Positions 10,680 through 22,129 of a stretch of 64,000 nt of DNA are shown here, one piece after another. This DNA is from Ctena decussata. Its lineage: Eukaryota; Mollusca; Bivalvia; Lucinida; Lucinidae. The position numbers and the translations under genes are program-made. The notes below the pieces were generated by a model, which saw only the letters and a program-made list of their open reading frames with translations, did no database searches and was not told the DNA's origin. Every line of letters begins with the position of its first letter. Positions within the stretch are counted from its first letter, which is position 1. The DNA lies in contig OZ022511.1 of NCBI GenBank assembly GCA_963989385.1, positions 30,870,503-30,934,502 of the forward strand. The letters run 5' to 3'.

Positions 10680-13600
10680 CAATGACAGTAAAAATAGCCC
10701 CCGTGACCTTGACCTTAGCCCTAGAATCCTGAAATGTGAACTTGTCAAAGATAATGTCATACTAAACATTTGTGTGAAGTTAAATGACAAGAGGTCCAAA
10801 TGGGCCTGATATCGCTCACCTGGCTATTGTGCAACGGGACCATTCTGATACAAAATTGGTCCAATTCCACTGAGATTTTCTCATTTTCACAATTTGCTAC
10901 TTTTAGTAACAGAGGCCAACTTGCCTGGTCTTTATATATTTACTTTTGAAACACCTCAATGCAAGAATCATTTTTCCACAAATTTCATTAAAATCCATTC
11001 AGGGGTTACTGAGATATTGCCAGTTTCATGTTTTGTGCTATTTTTAGTAACGGCAGATGGCGGCCATCTTGGATTGCTAAAATGCCAAAAAAATCGAAAA
11101 GCCTTCATGCAAGGACAAATTTGACACAAATTTGGTCCAATTCCATTGAGATTTTCTAATTTTCACATTTTTCTATTTTCAGTAACAGAGGCCAATATGA
11201 CTGGTCTATAGTTAGTTATTTTTGAAACATCTCAATGCAAGAATCATTTTGACACAAATTTCGTCAAAATCCATTCAGTGGTTACTGAGATATTGTCATT
11301 TTCATGTTTTGTGCTATTTTTAGTAACAACAGATGGCGGCCATCTTGGAATGCCAAAATGCAAAAAATCGAAAAAGCTTAATGAAATGACCATTCTGACA
11401 CAAAATTAGCCCAATTCCATTGAGCTTTTCTAATTTTCACATTTTTCTATTTTTAGTAACAGAGGCCAATATGACTGGTCTATAGTTAGATATTTTTGAA
11501 ACATCTCAATGCAAGAATCATTTTGACACAAATTTCATCAAAATCCATTCAGCGGTTACTGAGATATTGTCATTTTCATGTTTTGTGCTATTTTTAGTAA
11601 CGGCAGGTGGCGGGCATCTTGGAATGCCAAATTGCAATTAATCGAAATGACTCCATGCAAGGAACATTCTGACACAAAATTGGTCCAATTCCATTCAAGG
11701 GTTCTTGAGTAATTGTCATTTTTATCTTTGTGCTATTTTTAGTAACGGCCTCCATGGTGGCCATCTTGGATAGTCAACTGGCACAAAATTGAAAAAATTC
11801 CATTCAAGAACCATTTCTGACCAAATTTGGTCAGAATTGGTTGCATTTTCTTTAGATATTGACATTTGAGCAAAATCGGTCTTGTAAACGCTAAGTAGGT
11901 CACTGTGACCTAATTCCGCTATAAATTTTTTTATTTTTACAATTTTTAATACCAAGGTCCCACTAATGTTTCATGCAAACTTTTAACCAAATATACCGAT
12001 TGGTTCTGGAGAAGAAGTTGATTTTGTTGTTTTTGCTATTTTTAGTAATGGCAGCCACCTTGGATTCTTGACCTGACCAAATTTTACAATTTTGAAACCC
12101 TGCAGTCTGGTCATGCTCCATGTGAAATTTGAGATCCATGGGTTCAGTGGTTTTAGAGAAGAAGTTGTTTGAAGTTGTGTAAATAGGTCAGTTTTTGATA
12201 TCATTGGCATTTGTGCAAAATTACACACGTAAACAGAAAGTAGGTCACTGTGACAAAACTACGCTACAGATTTTTTTCATTTTTACAATTTTGAATACCA
12301 AGGTTTCACTGATGTTCCATGCCAAAATTCAGACAAATATACCCAGTGGTTCTGGAGAAGAAGTTGATTTTGTTCTTTTTGCTATTTTTAGTAATGGTGG
12401 CCATCTTGGATTTTTAATCTGACCCAATTTTACAATTCTGAGACCCTGGAGTCAGGTCATGTTCCATGTGAAATTTGAGAACGGTGGGACTAGTAGTTTT
12501 ACAGAAGATGTTTGAATACTTGTTTTTAGGTGTTGACGGACAAATTTCGGGACGACGCACGACGCACGCATTGGTATGACAATAGCTCAGTATGGCCCTT
12601 CGGGCCAGGTGAGCTAAAAATTAGTCCATAAATGAAGGCACTAGAGCGATGACCATGTTTTTCTAAAAACAGCCATTGTGACCTTGACCTTGACCTTAGA
12701 ATGCTGAAAAGCGAACTTGTTCAAGATATTGTCATACTAAACATTTGTGTGAAGTTTAATCAAAATTGGTCCATAAATGAAGTCGCCAGACCGATGACGA
12801 TGTTTTTCTGAAAAAAGCAACCATGACCTTGACCTTAGAACGCTGAAACACCAACTTGTTCAAGATAATGTCATACTCAAAATTTGTGTAATCCGTCCAT
12901 AAATGAAGTTGCCAGAGCGATTGCAAAGTTTTTCTAAAATAAGCAACTGTGACCTTGACCTTAGAACGCTGAAACGCAAACTTGTTCAAGATACTGTCAT
13001 ACTAAACACTTGTGTGAAGTTAAATCAAAATTGGTCTGTAAATGAAGGCGCTCGAGGGATGACAAAGTTTTTCTAAAAATAGCCACTGTGACCTTGGCCT
13101 TGACCCAGATAGATGAAACGCAAACTTGCCCAAGATATTGCCATCGAAATTGGTCCATAAATAAAGGCGCTAGAGCCATGACAAAGTTTTTCTAAAAATA
13201 GCCATTGTGACCTTGACATTGACCTTAGGAAGCTCAAATGCAAGCTTGTTTCAGATATTGTCATACTAAACATTTGTGTGAAGTTTTAATCAAAATCAGT
13301 CCAAAAATGAAGGCGCTAGAGGGATGACAAAGTTTTACTAAAAATAGCCACTGTGGCCTTGACCTTGACCCCAGGAGGCTGAAACGCGAACCTATCCAAG
13401 ATATTGTCATACTTATTATTTGTGTGAAATTAAATTGAATTCGGTCCACAAATGAAGGTGCTACAGCGATGACAAAGTTTTTCTAAAAATAGCCAGTGAC
13501 CTTGACCTTGACTTTAGGATGCTGAAACGCAAACTTATTCAAGATATTGTCAAACTTAACATTTGTGTGAGGTTTTAATCAAAATCAGTCCATAAATGAA

Positions 13601-13760
13601 GGTGCTAGAGCGATGACAAAGTTTTTCTAAAAATAGCCACTATGACCTTGACCTTGATCCCAGAATGCTGAAACACGTACTTATCCAAGATATTGTCATA
13701 CTTATCACTTGTGTGAAATTAAATCGAATTTGGTACACAAATCAAGGCACAGAGCGATGA
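10680..13760 (+). repeat. ~140-bp satellite array (interrupted)
   Basis: A unit with AATAGCCACTGTGACCTTGA, GCTGAAACGCAAACTTGTTC and AAATGAAGGCGCTAGAG repeats about eight times between 12618 and 13760. One unit also lies at 10680-10785. The gap between them is filled by the Helitron-like element at 10786-12617. Small minus-strand ORFs (12756-13449) and 10570-10809 follow from the periodicity. Every unit carries the TGACCTTGACCTT word. Confidence 0.85.
10786..12617 (+). mobile_element. non-autonomous Helitron-like element carrying its own tandem repeats
   Basis: The right end has a GGCCC-TTC-GGGCC hairpin, then AGGTGAGCTAA, i.e. a short spacer and the CTRR terminus expected of Helitrons. The left end starts near ACAAGAGGTCCAAATGGGCC. 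Both flanks belong to the same ~140-bp satellite unit and no target duplication is seen, as expected for Helitron insertion. The interior has about three or four ~290-bp units (AGATGGCGGCCATCTTGGA, TTCTCTAATTTTCACATTTTT), then two units with GGTTCTGGAGAAGAAGTTGA. No Rep/helicase ORF is present. Confidence 0.7.
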
Positions 13761-13764
13761 CAAA

Positions 13765-14625
13765 GTCTATGGGAAAATACTTTATCGCTCAAGGGCAAGT
13801 AACTCTGAAAAGAATGATCCAACCTGGCCCAAATTCGAACTGGTACGAGATGTTTTGGCTGTCCTGGATACCTGCAAGTTACAAGAAGTTGCGATCAAAA
13901 ATGATGAAGCTAGGGCCCGGACAACATTTTCCCCATTATATGTCTATGGGAAAATATTTTATCGCTCAAGGGCAAGTAACTCTGAAAAGAAGGATCCAAC
14001 CTGGCCCAAATTTAAACTGGTCAGAGATGTTTTGCCTGTCCTGAATACCTGCAAGTTGCAAGAAGTTGCAATCAAAAATGAAGAAGCTAGAGCCTGGACA
14101 ACATTTTCCCCCATTATATATTTCATCGCTCAAGGGCAAGTAACTCTAAAAAAAATGATCCAACCTGGCTCAAATTCGAACTGGTCCGAGATGTTTTGGC
14201 TGTCCTGGATACCTGCAAGTTACAAGAAGTTGCGATCAAAAATGATGAAGCTAGGGCCCGGACAACATTTTCCCCATTATAAGTCAATGGGAAAATATTT
14301 AATCGCTCAAGGCAAGTAACTCTGAAAAGAATGATCCAACCTGGCTCAAATTCGAACTGGTCCGAGATATTTTGGCTGTCCTGCATACCTGCAAGTTACA
14401 AGAAGTTGAGATCAAAAATGAAGAAGCTAGGGCCCCAACAACATTTTTTCCCATTATAAGTCAGTGGGAAAATATTTTATCGCTCAAGGGCAAGTAACCC
14501 TGAAAAGAATGATCCAACCTGGCTCAAATTCGAACTGGTCCGAGATGTTTCGGCTGTCCTGGATACCTGCAAGTTACAAGAAGTTGAGATCAAAAATGAA
14601 GAAGCTAGGGCTCGGACAGGTTTAT
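13765..14625 (+). repeat. ~180-bp tandem array, five units
   Basis: Units repeat ATGATCCAACCTGGC, AACTGGTCCGAGATGTTTTG, CTGGATACCTGCAAGTTACA and ACAACATTTTCCCCATTATA. The repeat keeps partial open frames (13709-14044, 13855-14319, 14123-14386) whose peptides merely repeat, so none is annotated as a gene. Confidence 0.9.
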
Positions 14626-14639
14626 CGTCCAATTAGTTT

Positions 14640-16175
14640 CTGAGTAAATGATTTTTGAGTATATTTTCTGTGTTTAACCATTTGGTTACCATGGCAACCA
14701 GCCAAATTGTGCCGTATGCATAAATTTCATGCCGTTGCTAGAGTACTACTCCAGGAAAACTTCTGTAAAAGTTTTGTCCAAATATCTGCAGCGATGTAGC
14801 TATGAATGAAAATTTTCAACTTTCCTATTATAAGTAAATGGCAACTTAAAGTTCCAACAGAAACAAAACAACTGGAGCAACTGCCATAAGAAACAGTATT
14901 TTTATAGAGACTAGTATTAAGATCCCTTCTGTAAAGTTTGAGCTGTATCGGTCGCATAGTTTTCGAGAGGATTTTTAAACAGTTTTTCAACTTTTCCATT
15001 GCCATGACAACCAGCCAAACTCTGCAATTTGCATAAATTTAATAAGGCTGCTTGAGGACTACTCAAGATACATTTCTATGAAAGTTTTGTCAAAATGTCT
15101 GCACCAACACAGCAATAAATGCAAATTTTCTATTTTGCCATTACAAGTCAATGGCAACTTTAAGATCTCATAGCAACCAAACTGCTAGAGCGATTGCCAA
15201 GAAAAACAGTACTTTTATAGAAGCCAGTACTAAGATACTTTCTGTGAAGTTTGGGCTTTATTGGTTGTAAGTACTGAGGAGATGATTTTTGAATATTTTT
15301 TCTATTTTTAATCATTCGGTTGCAATGGCAACCAGCCAAATTGTGCAATCGACATCAATTTCACGTGGTTGATAGAGGACTACTCAAGGAACATTTCGGT
15401 ACAAGTTTTGTCAAAATATCTGCAGTGACATAGCAATAAATGCAAATTTTCTATTTTGCCATTATAAGTCAATGGCAACTTTAAGTTGCCATAGCAACCA
15501 AACTGCTGGAGCAATTGCCAAGAAAAACAGTACTTTTATAGAAGCTACTACTAAGATCCGTTCTGCGAAGTTTGGGCTTTATTGGCTGCATAGTTTCTGA
15601 GGAGATGATTTTTTGAATATTTTTTCTATTTTTAATCATTTGGTTGCCATGGCAACCAGCCAAATTGTGCAATTGACATAAATTTCATGTGGTTGATAGA
15701 GGACTACTCAAGGAAATTTCTGTAAAAGTTCTGTCAAAATATCTGCACCGACATAGCAATAAATGCAAATTTTCTATTTTGCCATTAAAAGTCAATGGCA
15801 ACTTTAAGTTCCCATAGCAACCAAACTGCTGAAGCGATTGCCAAGAAAAACAGTTCTTTTATAGAAGCCAGTACTAAGATCCTTTCTGTGAAGTTTGAGC
15901 TTGATTGGTTGCATAGTTTCTGAGGAGATAATTTTTTTAATATTCTTTTCTATTTCTAATCATTCGGTTGCCATGGCAACCAGCCAAATTGTGCAGTTGA
16001 AATAATTTTCATGTGGTTGATAGAGGACTACTCAAGGAACATTTCTGTACAAGTTTTGTCAAAATATCTGCAGTGACATAGCAATAAATGCAAATTTTCA
16101 ATTTTTCCCATAAAAGTCAATGGCAACTTTAAGTTGCCATAGCAACCAAAGATCTGAAGCGATTTGGATAAAAAA
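14640..16175 (+). repeat. ~320-bp tandem array, about five units
   Basis: Units repeat CCATGGCAACCAGCCAAATT, AGAGGACTACTCAAGGAACA, AAAATATCTGCAGTGACATA and TTGCCATAGCAACCAAACTG. Adjacent units differ by scattered substitutions, so the array is old enough to have diverged. Minus-strand ORFs at 14727-15005, 15160-15348 and 15481-15672 are artefacts. Confidence 0.9.
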
Positions 16176-16183
16176 CAGTATTA

Positions 16184-16343
16184 TTGGTTCCCCCTGCCTA
16201 TAGATGCTATATATGAAATTTGGTTACAATGGGCCTTGTTGTTTCAGAGCAGATGTCGTTTGAAAATGTTGACGGACGGACGGACGACGGATGCCTGCCT
16301 ATACTATAAGCTCACCTGTGAGCCTTTGGCTCAGGTGAGCTAA
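16184..16343 (+). mobile_element. Helitron-like 3' terminus closing the satellite block
   Basis: TGAGCC-TTT-GGCTCA forms a hairpin followed by GGTGAGCTAA, ending in CTAA at 16343. A wider imperfect pairing adds AGCTCACCTG/GGTGAGCT. A GGACGGACGGACGACGG module lies just upstream. The same terminal design closes the element at 12617 and the minus-strand copy at 61718. The arrays from 12.6 to 16.2 kb may therefore be the body of one larger non-autonomous Helitron. Confidence 0.7.
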
Positions 16344-17082
16344 AACTGACAAATTATAACAGTGGGGCACAACTTGGTCATTTTTTGCCGGAATTTAAAC
16401 CAAAACTTGGTTTAAACAAATTTTATTCAAGAATTTTCAGAACAACACATAATATATACATACAACAAATAGATCAGGATCTGATAGAAAGCTTTTGGCT
16501 GACATACATCATCTCCAGGAGATGATATATATACGCAAAACTTAATCATCTTTCTATATCTAATCCCAAACCTACATACCTAATGTCATGATCCTAGCTC
16601 AAATTGGTGAGATGACTTTCATATCCAGGAGATGACTTTCATATAAGCGATTTGCTTACCGTCAGATCCTGTACCATGCTAATGTTTTGTATTATGTCTG
16701 TATATGTAATTGATATTGAATAAATATTGTTTAAACCAAATGGGAGCTGGTGGTCGGGCAATGGTGCTGGTTCCACTGCAAATACATCCTTCTTACTTGG
16801 ATAAAAGTAGGACAAGGGCCTATTGTGCTTGCAGGTGTGGGTGGGCGTTGTTTGGATATTTTTTCTCTCATCTACCATTCTCTTTTCTTTCTCCTTCTCT
16901 CTGGGAGATGGACCGATATAGACTGAAATATATTTTCTCACCAACTGGATAAGAATATCCCTTTCTAGAGGTGTCTGAGATTTTTCTATCTCGGCCTGCT
17001 ATCTCGGCCTAGGCTCAAAAAGGCTTGAACAAGCTGTCTCAAAATGCCAATCATTGCTATAGTACAGCCCAATTAATTACAT
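16344..17082. other. no gene recognised
   Basis: Short palindrome ATCATCTCCAGGAGATGAT near 16508-16526. The overlapping ORFs 16639-16944 (minus) and 16710-16952 (plus) have no family resemblance. Confidence 0.45.
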
Positions 17083-17083
17083 A

Positions 17084-17692
17084 CTTAAAGATATACGCCC
17101 TGATATGTTTCTATTAAATTTCAAATTTCTCACGAAAAATCGTATCAAAGACATAAAATGATTTATAGTAAAAGTACTTTTATCTACCAAATTTATAATT
17201 TGTGCCGGTCACTCGCAGTAGGAGAATTTAAGAAAATATATAAAAACGCGGGAATAGCGGGTCGTCATTCCCGCCAAAAACGAATACTGGATACGCCCAT
17301 TAATCATGGTTAATCAGGGAAAAGTTATATCATGAATAACTTTAAGCCCTTTCTTTAATCAGCATCGGACAGTTATTGGCTGAAAAGAGCTCACGTGCAT
17401 GGATTAGAGATTAATGCTATTGTAAGGTTATTTACTCCACTATTCATAAAATGCAAAGCGTGCTTGCAGAAACGCCTTTTTATTCCCATGTGGGAGTCAA
17501 TCAATTTATGACGAAAAAATGTTCATGAATATTCAAGAAGGGTTTTCAATGATATATCGCCTCTGCCTCCGTACCAAAGACTTTTTGGAGGAACATTTTT
17601 TGCACAATTCTTAATTGTGTTGCATACAACTAATCCGTTTAATTCTTTTGTGGTTATTTCATAATGAAATACGAGGGAGTATACCTTTAAAT
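17084..17692. mobile_element. ~610-bp MITE, TIR AAAGRTATAC, copy 1
   Basis: The left end AAAGATATACGCCCTGATAT is an imperfect inverted match of the right end, whose reverse complement reads AAAGGTATACTCCCTCGTAT. A second copy lies inverted at 50757-51346 with shared interior words (ATTGACTCCCACA, GGAGTAAATAACTTTACAAT, AGGCAGAGACGATATATC). TTAA-like flanks are present but the target duplication is not certain. Confidence 0.75.
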
Positions 17693-17953
17693 TCAACAAA
17701 TCAACTTGCTGCTACCTGTCATGTAAATTGCATGCAAAATGAAATTATCAGCAAATGATGTGCATGAGGTGTCACTGTAGAGTTTTGATTAGCTGCCACT
17801 CATGAAAAATGCATGCACGCGATGAAATTAACACAAGTCATAACTATTAATAGAAAATTAGCTTGAAGTTTATAGTAATGGCCTCAAGAAGAAGTAAAGG
17901 TATACAATGAATTTTCTGTTTTAGAAAATGCAATGGGTGAGAAAAATAATCAA

Positions 17954-18090
17954 TGATGGGATTGAGGCCTCGACAAGGAAATCTCAGGCTTGTTTTCAGA
18001 TTATTTAAGTCTTATGCTCGGCAAGCCTCGCATAAGACTTAAATAATCTGAAAACTTGCCTGAGATTTCCTTGTCGAGGCCTCCCCATCA
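17954..18090. repeat. long foldback hairpin, ~60-bp arms
   Basis: The left arm (GAGGCCTCGACAAGGAAATC through AAGTCTTATGC) is mirrored after a ~12-nt loop by GCATAAGACTTAAATAATCT through TTTCCTTGTCGAGGCCTC. Outer TGATGGG/CCCATCA extends the pairing. Identity of the arms is very high. Confidence 0.9.
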
Positions 18091-18439
18091 TAGATTCTAT
18101 TAGTCTCAAAGGGCTATTAAACCCAAAATATGCAACCAACTAATCTAGCTCAAATGTACTTAGCAGGATTTCCTTTTACTTTCAACAAAAGGGAGGTAAC
18201 TTTAACATACAGGCACGACAAAGTCAAAATACAAATTGTATAATTTGGCGGAATTAGAAACTCATCCATCAGTTAAGTTTGATCAAGTTTAAATATAAAT
18301 TAAAGTTGCTGGCTTTCAAGTGCATCATACGAAAAAGTAGGAGAAAAGTAGGAGCTTCAGAGTTATACAAGAATTAAGGTAGTCTGAATGACAGTTATAT
18401 CCCCGCTGTAGAATGACAGTCATAGTGGTGGTAACTTTG

Positions 18440-18610
18440 GTTACATACTTAGAAGCAACGGCGTAGTGAGTGCAGCAGTATTTCAGTCATTATAGGACAA
18501 TGGAAAAGTGATTATGAAAGGAAGTGCCGTTTTGGTCTGCAAAGAATTCTACCTCCAGTGGGATTCAAACTGGGTATCCCATGATCCAAAGTCAGGAGAG
18601 CTTTAACCAT
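18440..18610 (-). mobile_element. SINE copy, minus strand, of an inverted pair
   Basis: Read on the minus strand, the tRNA-like head is GGTTAAAGCTCTCCTGACTT with B-box GGTTTGAATCCCACT. It is followed by the SINE central domain (AATCACTTTTCCATTGTCCT-type, AATACTGCTGC). Its partner lies at 18785-18985 in the opposite orientation. Confidence 0.75.
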
Positions 18611-18700
18611 GACACAAAGTCATGGATCAGGGGATACCATGACACAAAGTCATGGATCAGGGGATACCATGACACAAAGTCATGGATCAGGGGATACCCG
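18605..18700 (+). repeat. 30-bp tandem triplication between the SINE pair
   Basis: Three perfect or near-perfect copies of a 30-bp unit containing CATGACACAAAGTCATGGAT followed by CAGGGGATAC. The unit is derived from the SINE head and itself contains the small palindrome CATGACACAAAGTCATG. The ORF at 18524-18706 simply translates this repeat. Confidence 0.9.
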
Positions 18701-18784
18701 GTTTGAATCTCCAGTGGGATTCAAACAGGGTATCTCGTGATCCAAAGTCAGGAGAGCTTTAACCATGATCCAAACTCAGGAGAG

Positions 18785-18985
18785 CTAACCATGGTTAGCT
18801 CTCCTGACTTTGGATCATGGGATACCCGGTTTGCATCCTACTGGAGGCAGAAATTGAATTCTTTGTGGACCTAAATGAAGCTTCACTGCACTGAGCCTTT
18901 CATAATCACTTTTCCATTGTCCTATAATGACTGAAATACTGTTGAAAAGGACATAAAACATCATGCCAGCCATCCATTCTTACCT
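18785..18985 (+). mobile_element. SINE copy, plus strand, of an inverted pair
   Basis: Head GGTTAGCTCTCCTGACTTTG and B-box GGTTTGCATCCTACT are followed by the central domain with CCATTGTCCTATAATGACTG, CTGTTGAAAAGGACATAAAA and a CAGCCATCCATTC tail. It is closely similar to the minus-strand copy at 18440-18610. Confidence 0.85.
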
Positions 18986-18989
18986 TTGG

Positions 18990-20065
18990 TTGTTGAAAGG
19001 AAAAATCAGTTGAACCCTTTCCCTGTTACAGTCTTTTCTTGCTTTTGTGACCTTCACCTTGAGCCAGCATAAATGAGATGAGTTCTGTACATCTTCTCAC
19101 CAAGAAGACATGTTACCTAAGTTAAAGAAAAATAATGTAAATCTCTATGGGGTAAAGATATTGAGCAAACATGAAATCAAAGGTTTAAACAGTTGACCTT
19201 AACCTGTGATCTTGACCTTGAGTCGGCATGGTTGAAACATAAGTTTTGCATGAGTCTCACTGAGGTGAACATCTGACACAAGTTTAATGAAAATCCTTCC
19301 ATGGGTTTGGGAGATATGAAGCATTCAGGAAATCAAAGGCTCAAACTTGTGATGGAGGAGGGGGCCATGTTGTTTCTCGATAGTGAGTAAAATCCAACAC
19401 ACAAGTATGACGGAACACCGAATATTCAAGGGTGCTACTAATCAACCCACGACTTCCCACGGCACGAAAGTTTATGTATATGTACTATGAAGAAAGTACT
19501 TTAGATGGGTTATAATAGGTTTTTAACACCACGGCACCAATATTAATGTATTTTTTTATATATACATCTACAATATTTGTTGTATTGTTGTTTTGACATG
19601 AATTCTTCCTGTGTTGGGACACCTCGCTGAAGGAATTGTATGAATTTATTTTAGGTATCAATATTTGTAAAGATACAAAGTAGGCGCATGCTTAATGTAT
19701 TTAGAATGCGACTGGAATAAGGACAATAACCATACAACTTTCTTGATTGCTTTCCATTAGAGATATCAAATGAAGGCATAAATGTATGTACAAAAAGATT
19801 TCCTCTATTTACCGCACAGTGTGCTGCTAAATAAAATGTTAAATTACTTTCGCACACTTAAGTAAAAAGAACACATGAACTGCTGAACTTAGTATGTCCA
19901 AAGCTAGGTGCAAAGATGTATACTTGCAATCAATTCTGAGAGCATTATTGAGTAAGTTTATACACCAACCATACATTCAGGCGATAAAAAGCATTAACAC
20001 TAATATGCCAGAAACGCAGACAGGGTTTCTCATGATACTGCAAAAAATCACTGAGTTTTATCTTA
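18990..20065. other. no gene recognised; one short dispersed repeat
   Basis: 19425-19560 (CCGAATATTCAAGGGTGCTACTAATC region) resembles the reverse complement of 21050-21330. Otherwise nothing supported. Confidence 0.4.
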
Positions 20066-20070
20066 TTAAT

Positions 20071-20255
20071 AATGAGCCGCGACACCACAAAACCAACAAT
20101 GTGGTTGTGTGCCCAGCGCAAACTCAGATCAGCCTGGAGATCCACCTAGTTTGATCAGACTCTTCGTTAAGTGCTCAAATGGTAGCTAGGGGTCTAAGCT
20201 ACCTCCACGCGGACAGCGAAGACTCGGATTAAACTGGGCTATCCGACCGACTACG
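20071..20255. repeat. hairpin-forming dispersed repeat, diverged copy
   Basis: It begins GAGCCGCGACACCACAAAAC and continues with TGGTTGTGTGCCCAGCGCA and GATCAGCCTGGAGATCC, matching the better preserved copy at 56293-56528. The right arm is eroded. ORFs at 19894-20154 and 19945-20145 overlap it and are not genes. Confidence 0.65.
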
Positions 20256-20692
20256 ACACAGACCTGGTACATCTCGACTCTTCAGAGCGACTTCGACGAA
20301 ATAGTGGCATGAGAAAGTACGAGAGCAGAATTAAACGCATTTTCTGCAGCTACAGACCCAATCGCCGTATTAAAAAGACTTTGATCACAAAAGGCCCTTT
20401 TTAGGGCCAACCAAATGCCAAGAAAGATAACCTTATAATGTCTCTTTGTCATTTGACGTAAACGAAATAAATATTAGAAAAGTAATTTACATGTACATCT
20501 GCACCCACACGTGATCGTAAAGAAAGCCCCAATGTCATCATCCCACATGACTCGTTCCATTGTCCTATAGTTGTTCTTTTTCTGACGTTTTAGTAAGTCT
20601 TTTTTTATATATCACTTAATATATTCAAGCGTAAATCATTGTAAAAGCAAACACGCAATCACACAAAACAAACGAAATAAGAATAGTAAAAG

Positions 20693-20945
20693 TAAAAAGT
20701 ATGCAAAGACCAGGAACTGAAACAATCAAAATCCAAATCCAGCCCTCAAACCATAGTTGGAAACCAACTAAGATTACAAATAATCAAGATACAGAGAACA
20801 TATGACCAACCGAGTGAGCAGCTTGTTTCCAAAAGGTGGCCACTCAGCAACCCAAACCGAACCAAAAATAATAAGAACATACATAAGGTAAAACATCACA
20901 GAAACTCTGACACCAAAAACAGGCAACAGAGAACAAAAAGCGCCT
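20693..20945 (-). repeat. dispersed ~260-bp repeat, copy 2
   Basis: Reverse complement of the family at 3398-3607 and 63360-63625 (for example ATGCAAAGACCAGGAACTGA, AACCGAACCAAAAATA). The minus-strand ORF at 20774-21049 crosses it and is not credible. Confidence 0.8.
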
Positions 20946-21049
20946 TTTCTTATTTTAGAATTTCCTATTCGCGGAAAGGTCGTTTCACCTTTAAAAATAC
21001 TTATTTGATGGCAAGTGTACATAAAAGTTTGTGTCAAGGGGTGTAACAA

Positions 21050-21330
21050 ACATTACTGTCCCTATAAAATGCTTTTTTGTGGTTAATATGCATAAATTTT
21101 GATGTCATGGGGGTGCCGTGGGGTGCAACTGGAGAGAAACGCTGGATCGTTAGGGTTGTGACTAGTTCAAATATACATAAAATTTGGTGCCATGGGATGT
21201 AAAAAAACATTATTGCCTCTCTATAATGCTTTTTTGGTAGTTAATATACCTAAATTTTAATGCCGTGGTGTGTCGTGGGGTGCCGTGGGGTGTCGTGGGG
21301 TGCCGTGGGGTGATTAGTAGTACCGAATAT
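21050..21330. repeat. TGCCGTGGGG minisatellite and dispersed repeat
   Basis: GTGCCGTGGGGTGTCGTGGG repeats in 10-bp steps at 21258-21312. Flanking words (GGTTAATATGCATAAATTTT, ACATTATTGCC) occur twice within 200 bp, so a ~150-bp unit is duplicated. Confidence 0.7.
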
Positions 21331-22129
21331 TCAACGCAGATATCGGCTCCGAAGTTAGCAATGCGCTTTGAGGTGGCGGATTTTACTCCAAGTCGAAAAC
21401 ACGCCAGACACTCGCTGACAGCTGACAATCGCAAGCTGGGCGACTGTCATTTCAATTCTAGGCGCCAACCCGATTTTTTACTCGCAGTGGGTGAGTGGGC
21501 GACTGCTAGTCTGTATCCCTGTGCATGCACTGATGGAGTTTCAATGTTCTGGGACCTACGAAAATGGAGATTTGAGGCTGCAGAAGAAATCTAATTTAAT
21601 ATGTGGTCCTTTTTTGTGAAAGTAGGTCGCAGTGCCCTAGTTTTGTTGTAGGTGACTTGGAGTGGTAAGGTGCATGCACTGATGAAGTTTCGATGTTCTG
21701 GGGCCTATGAAAAGGGAGATATGGGGTTGACCTCGAAAACTAAATACCGTATTCGACCTAATAAGCACACATGCCCTATAAGCACACATATTTTTACCAG
21801 TTTTATCCATTTTCTGCTGATTTACATGAGCTGAAAAATGCTACAGGATCTTTCAGTTTTCATTTTGTAAAGCTTCTCTATCTTTCTATGACCATAAGCA
21901 GCTTTTCTCTTATAGTGAACCTTTAAAATTGTTTCCTTCAATACATAATAATTCATTGAAATGTGCACTCATCAGAAAGAAAACTTACTACAAGTATTTG
22001 ACACCATTTTGAAAAAGTTAAGCGCACAGGGCGCTAAAGGTCGATTACGGTATGTGGTACTTTTTCGGGAAAGTAGGTCACAATGACCTAGATTTGTTGT
22101 AGGTGACCTGGAATGGATAGGTGCATGCA

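Noticed and set aside
13855..14319. 154-residue ORF
   Set aside because: It translates ~180-bp satellite units; the peptide repeats itself with no family resemblance.
16639..16944. 101-residue minus-strand ORF
   Set aside because: No family resemblance and it overlaps an opposite-strand ORF of similar length in unconserved sequence.
21265..21594. 109-residue ORF starting in the GTGCCGTGGGG minisatellite
   Set aside because: Begins in a minisatellite and continues into a tandem repeat; no conserved motif.
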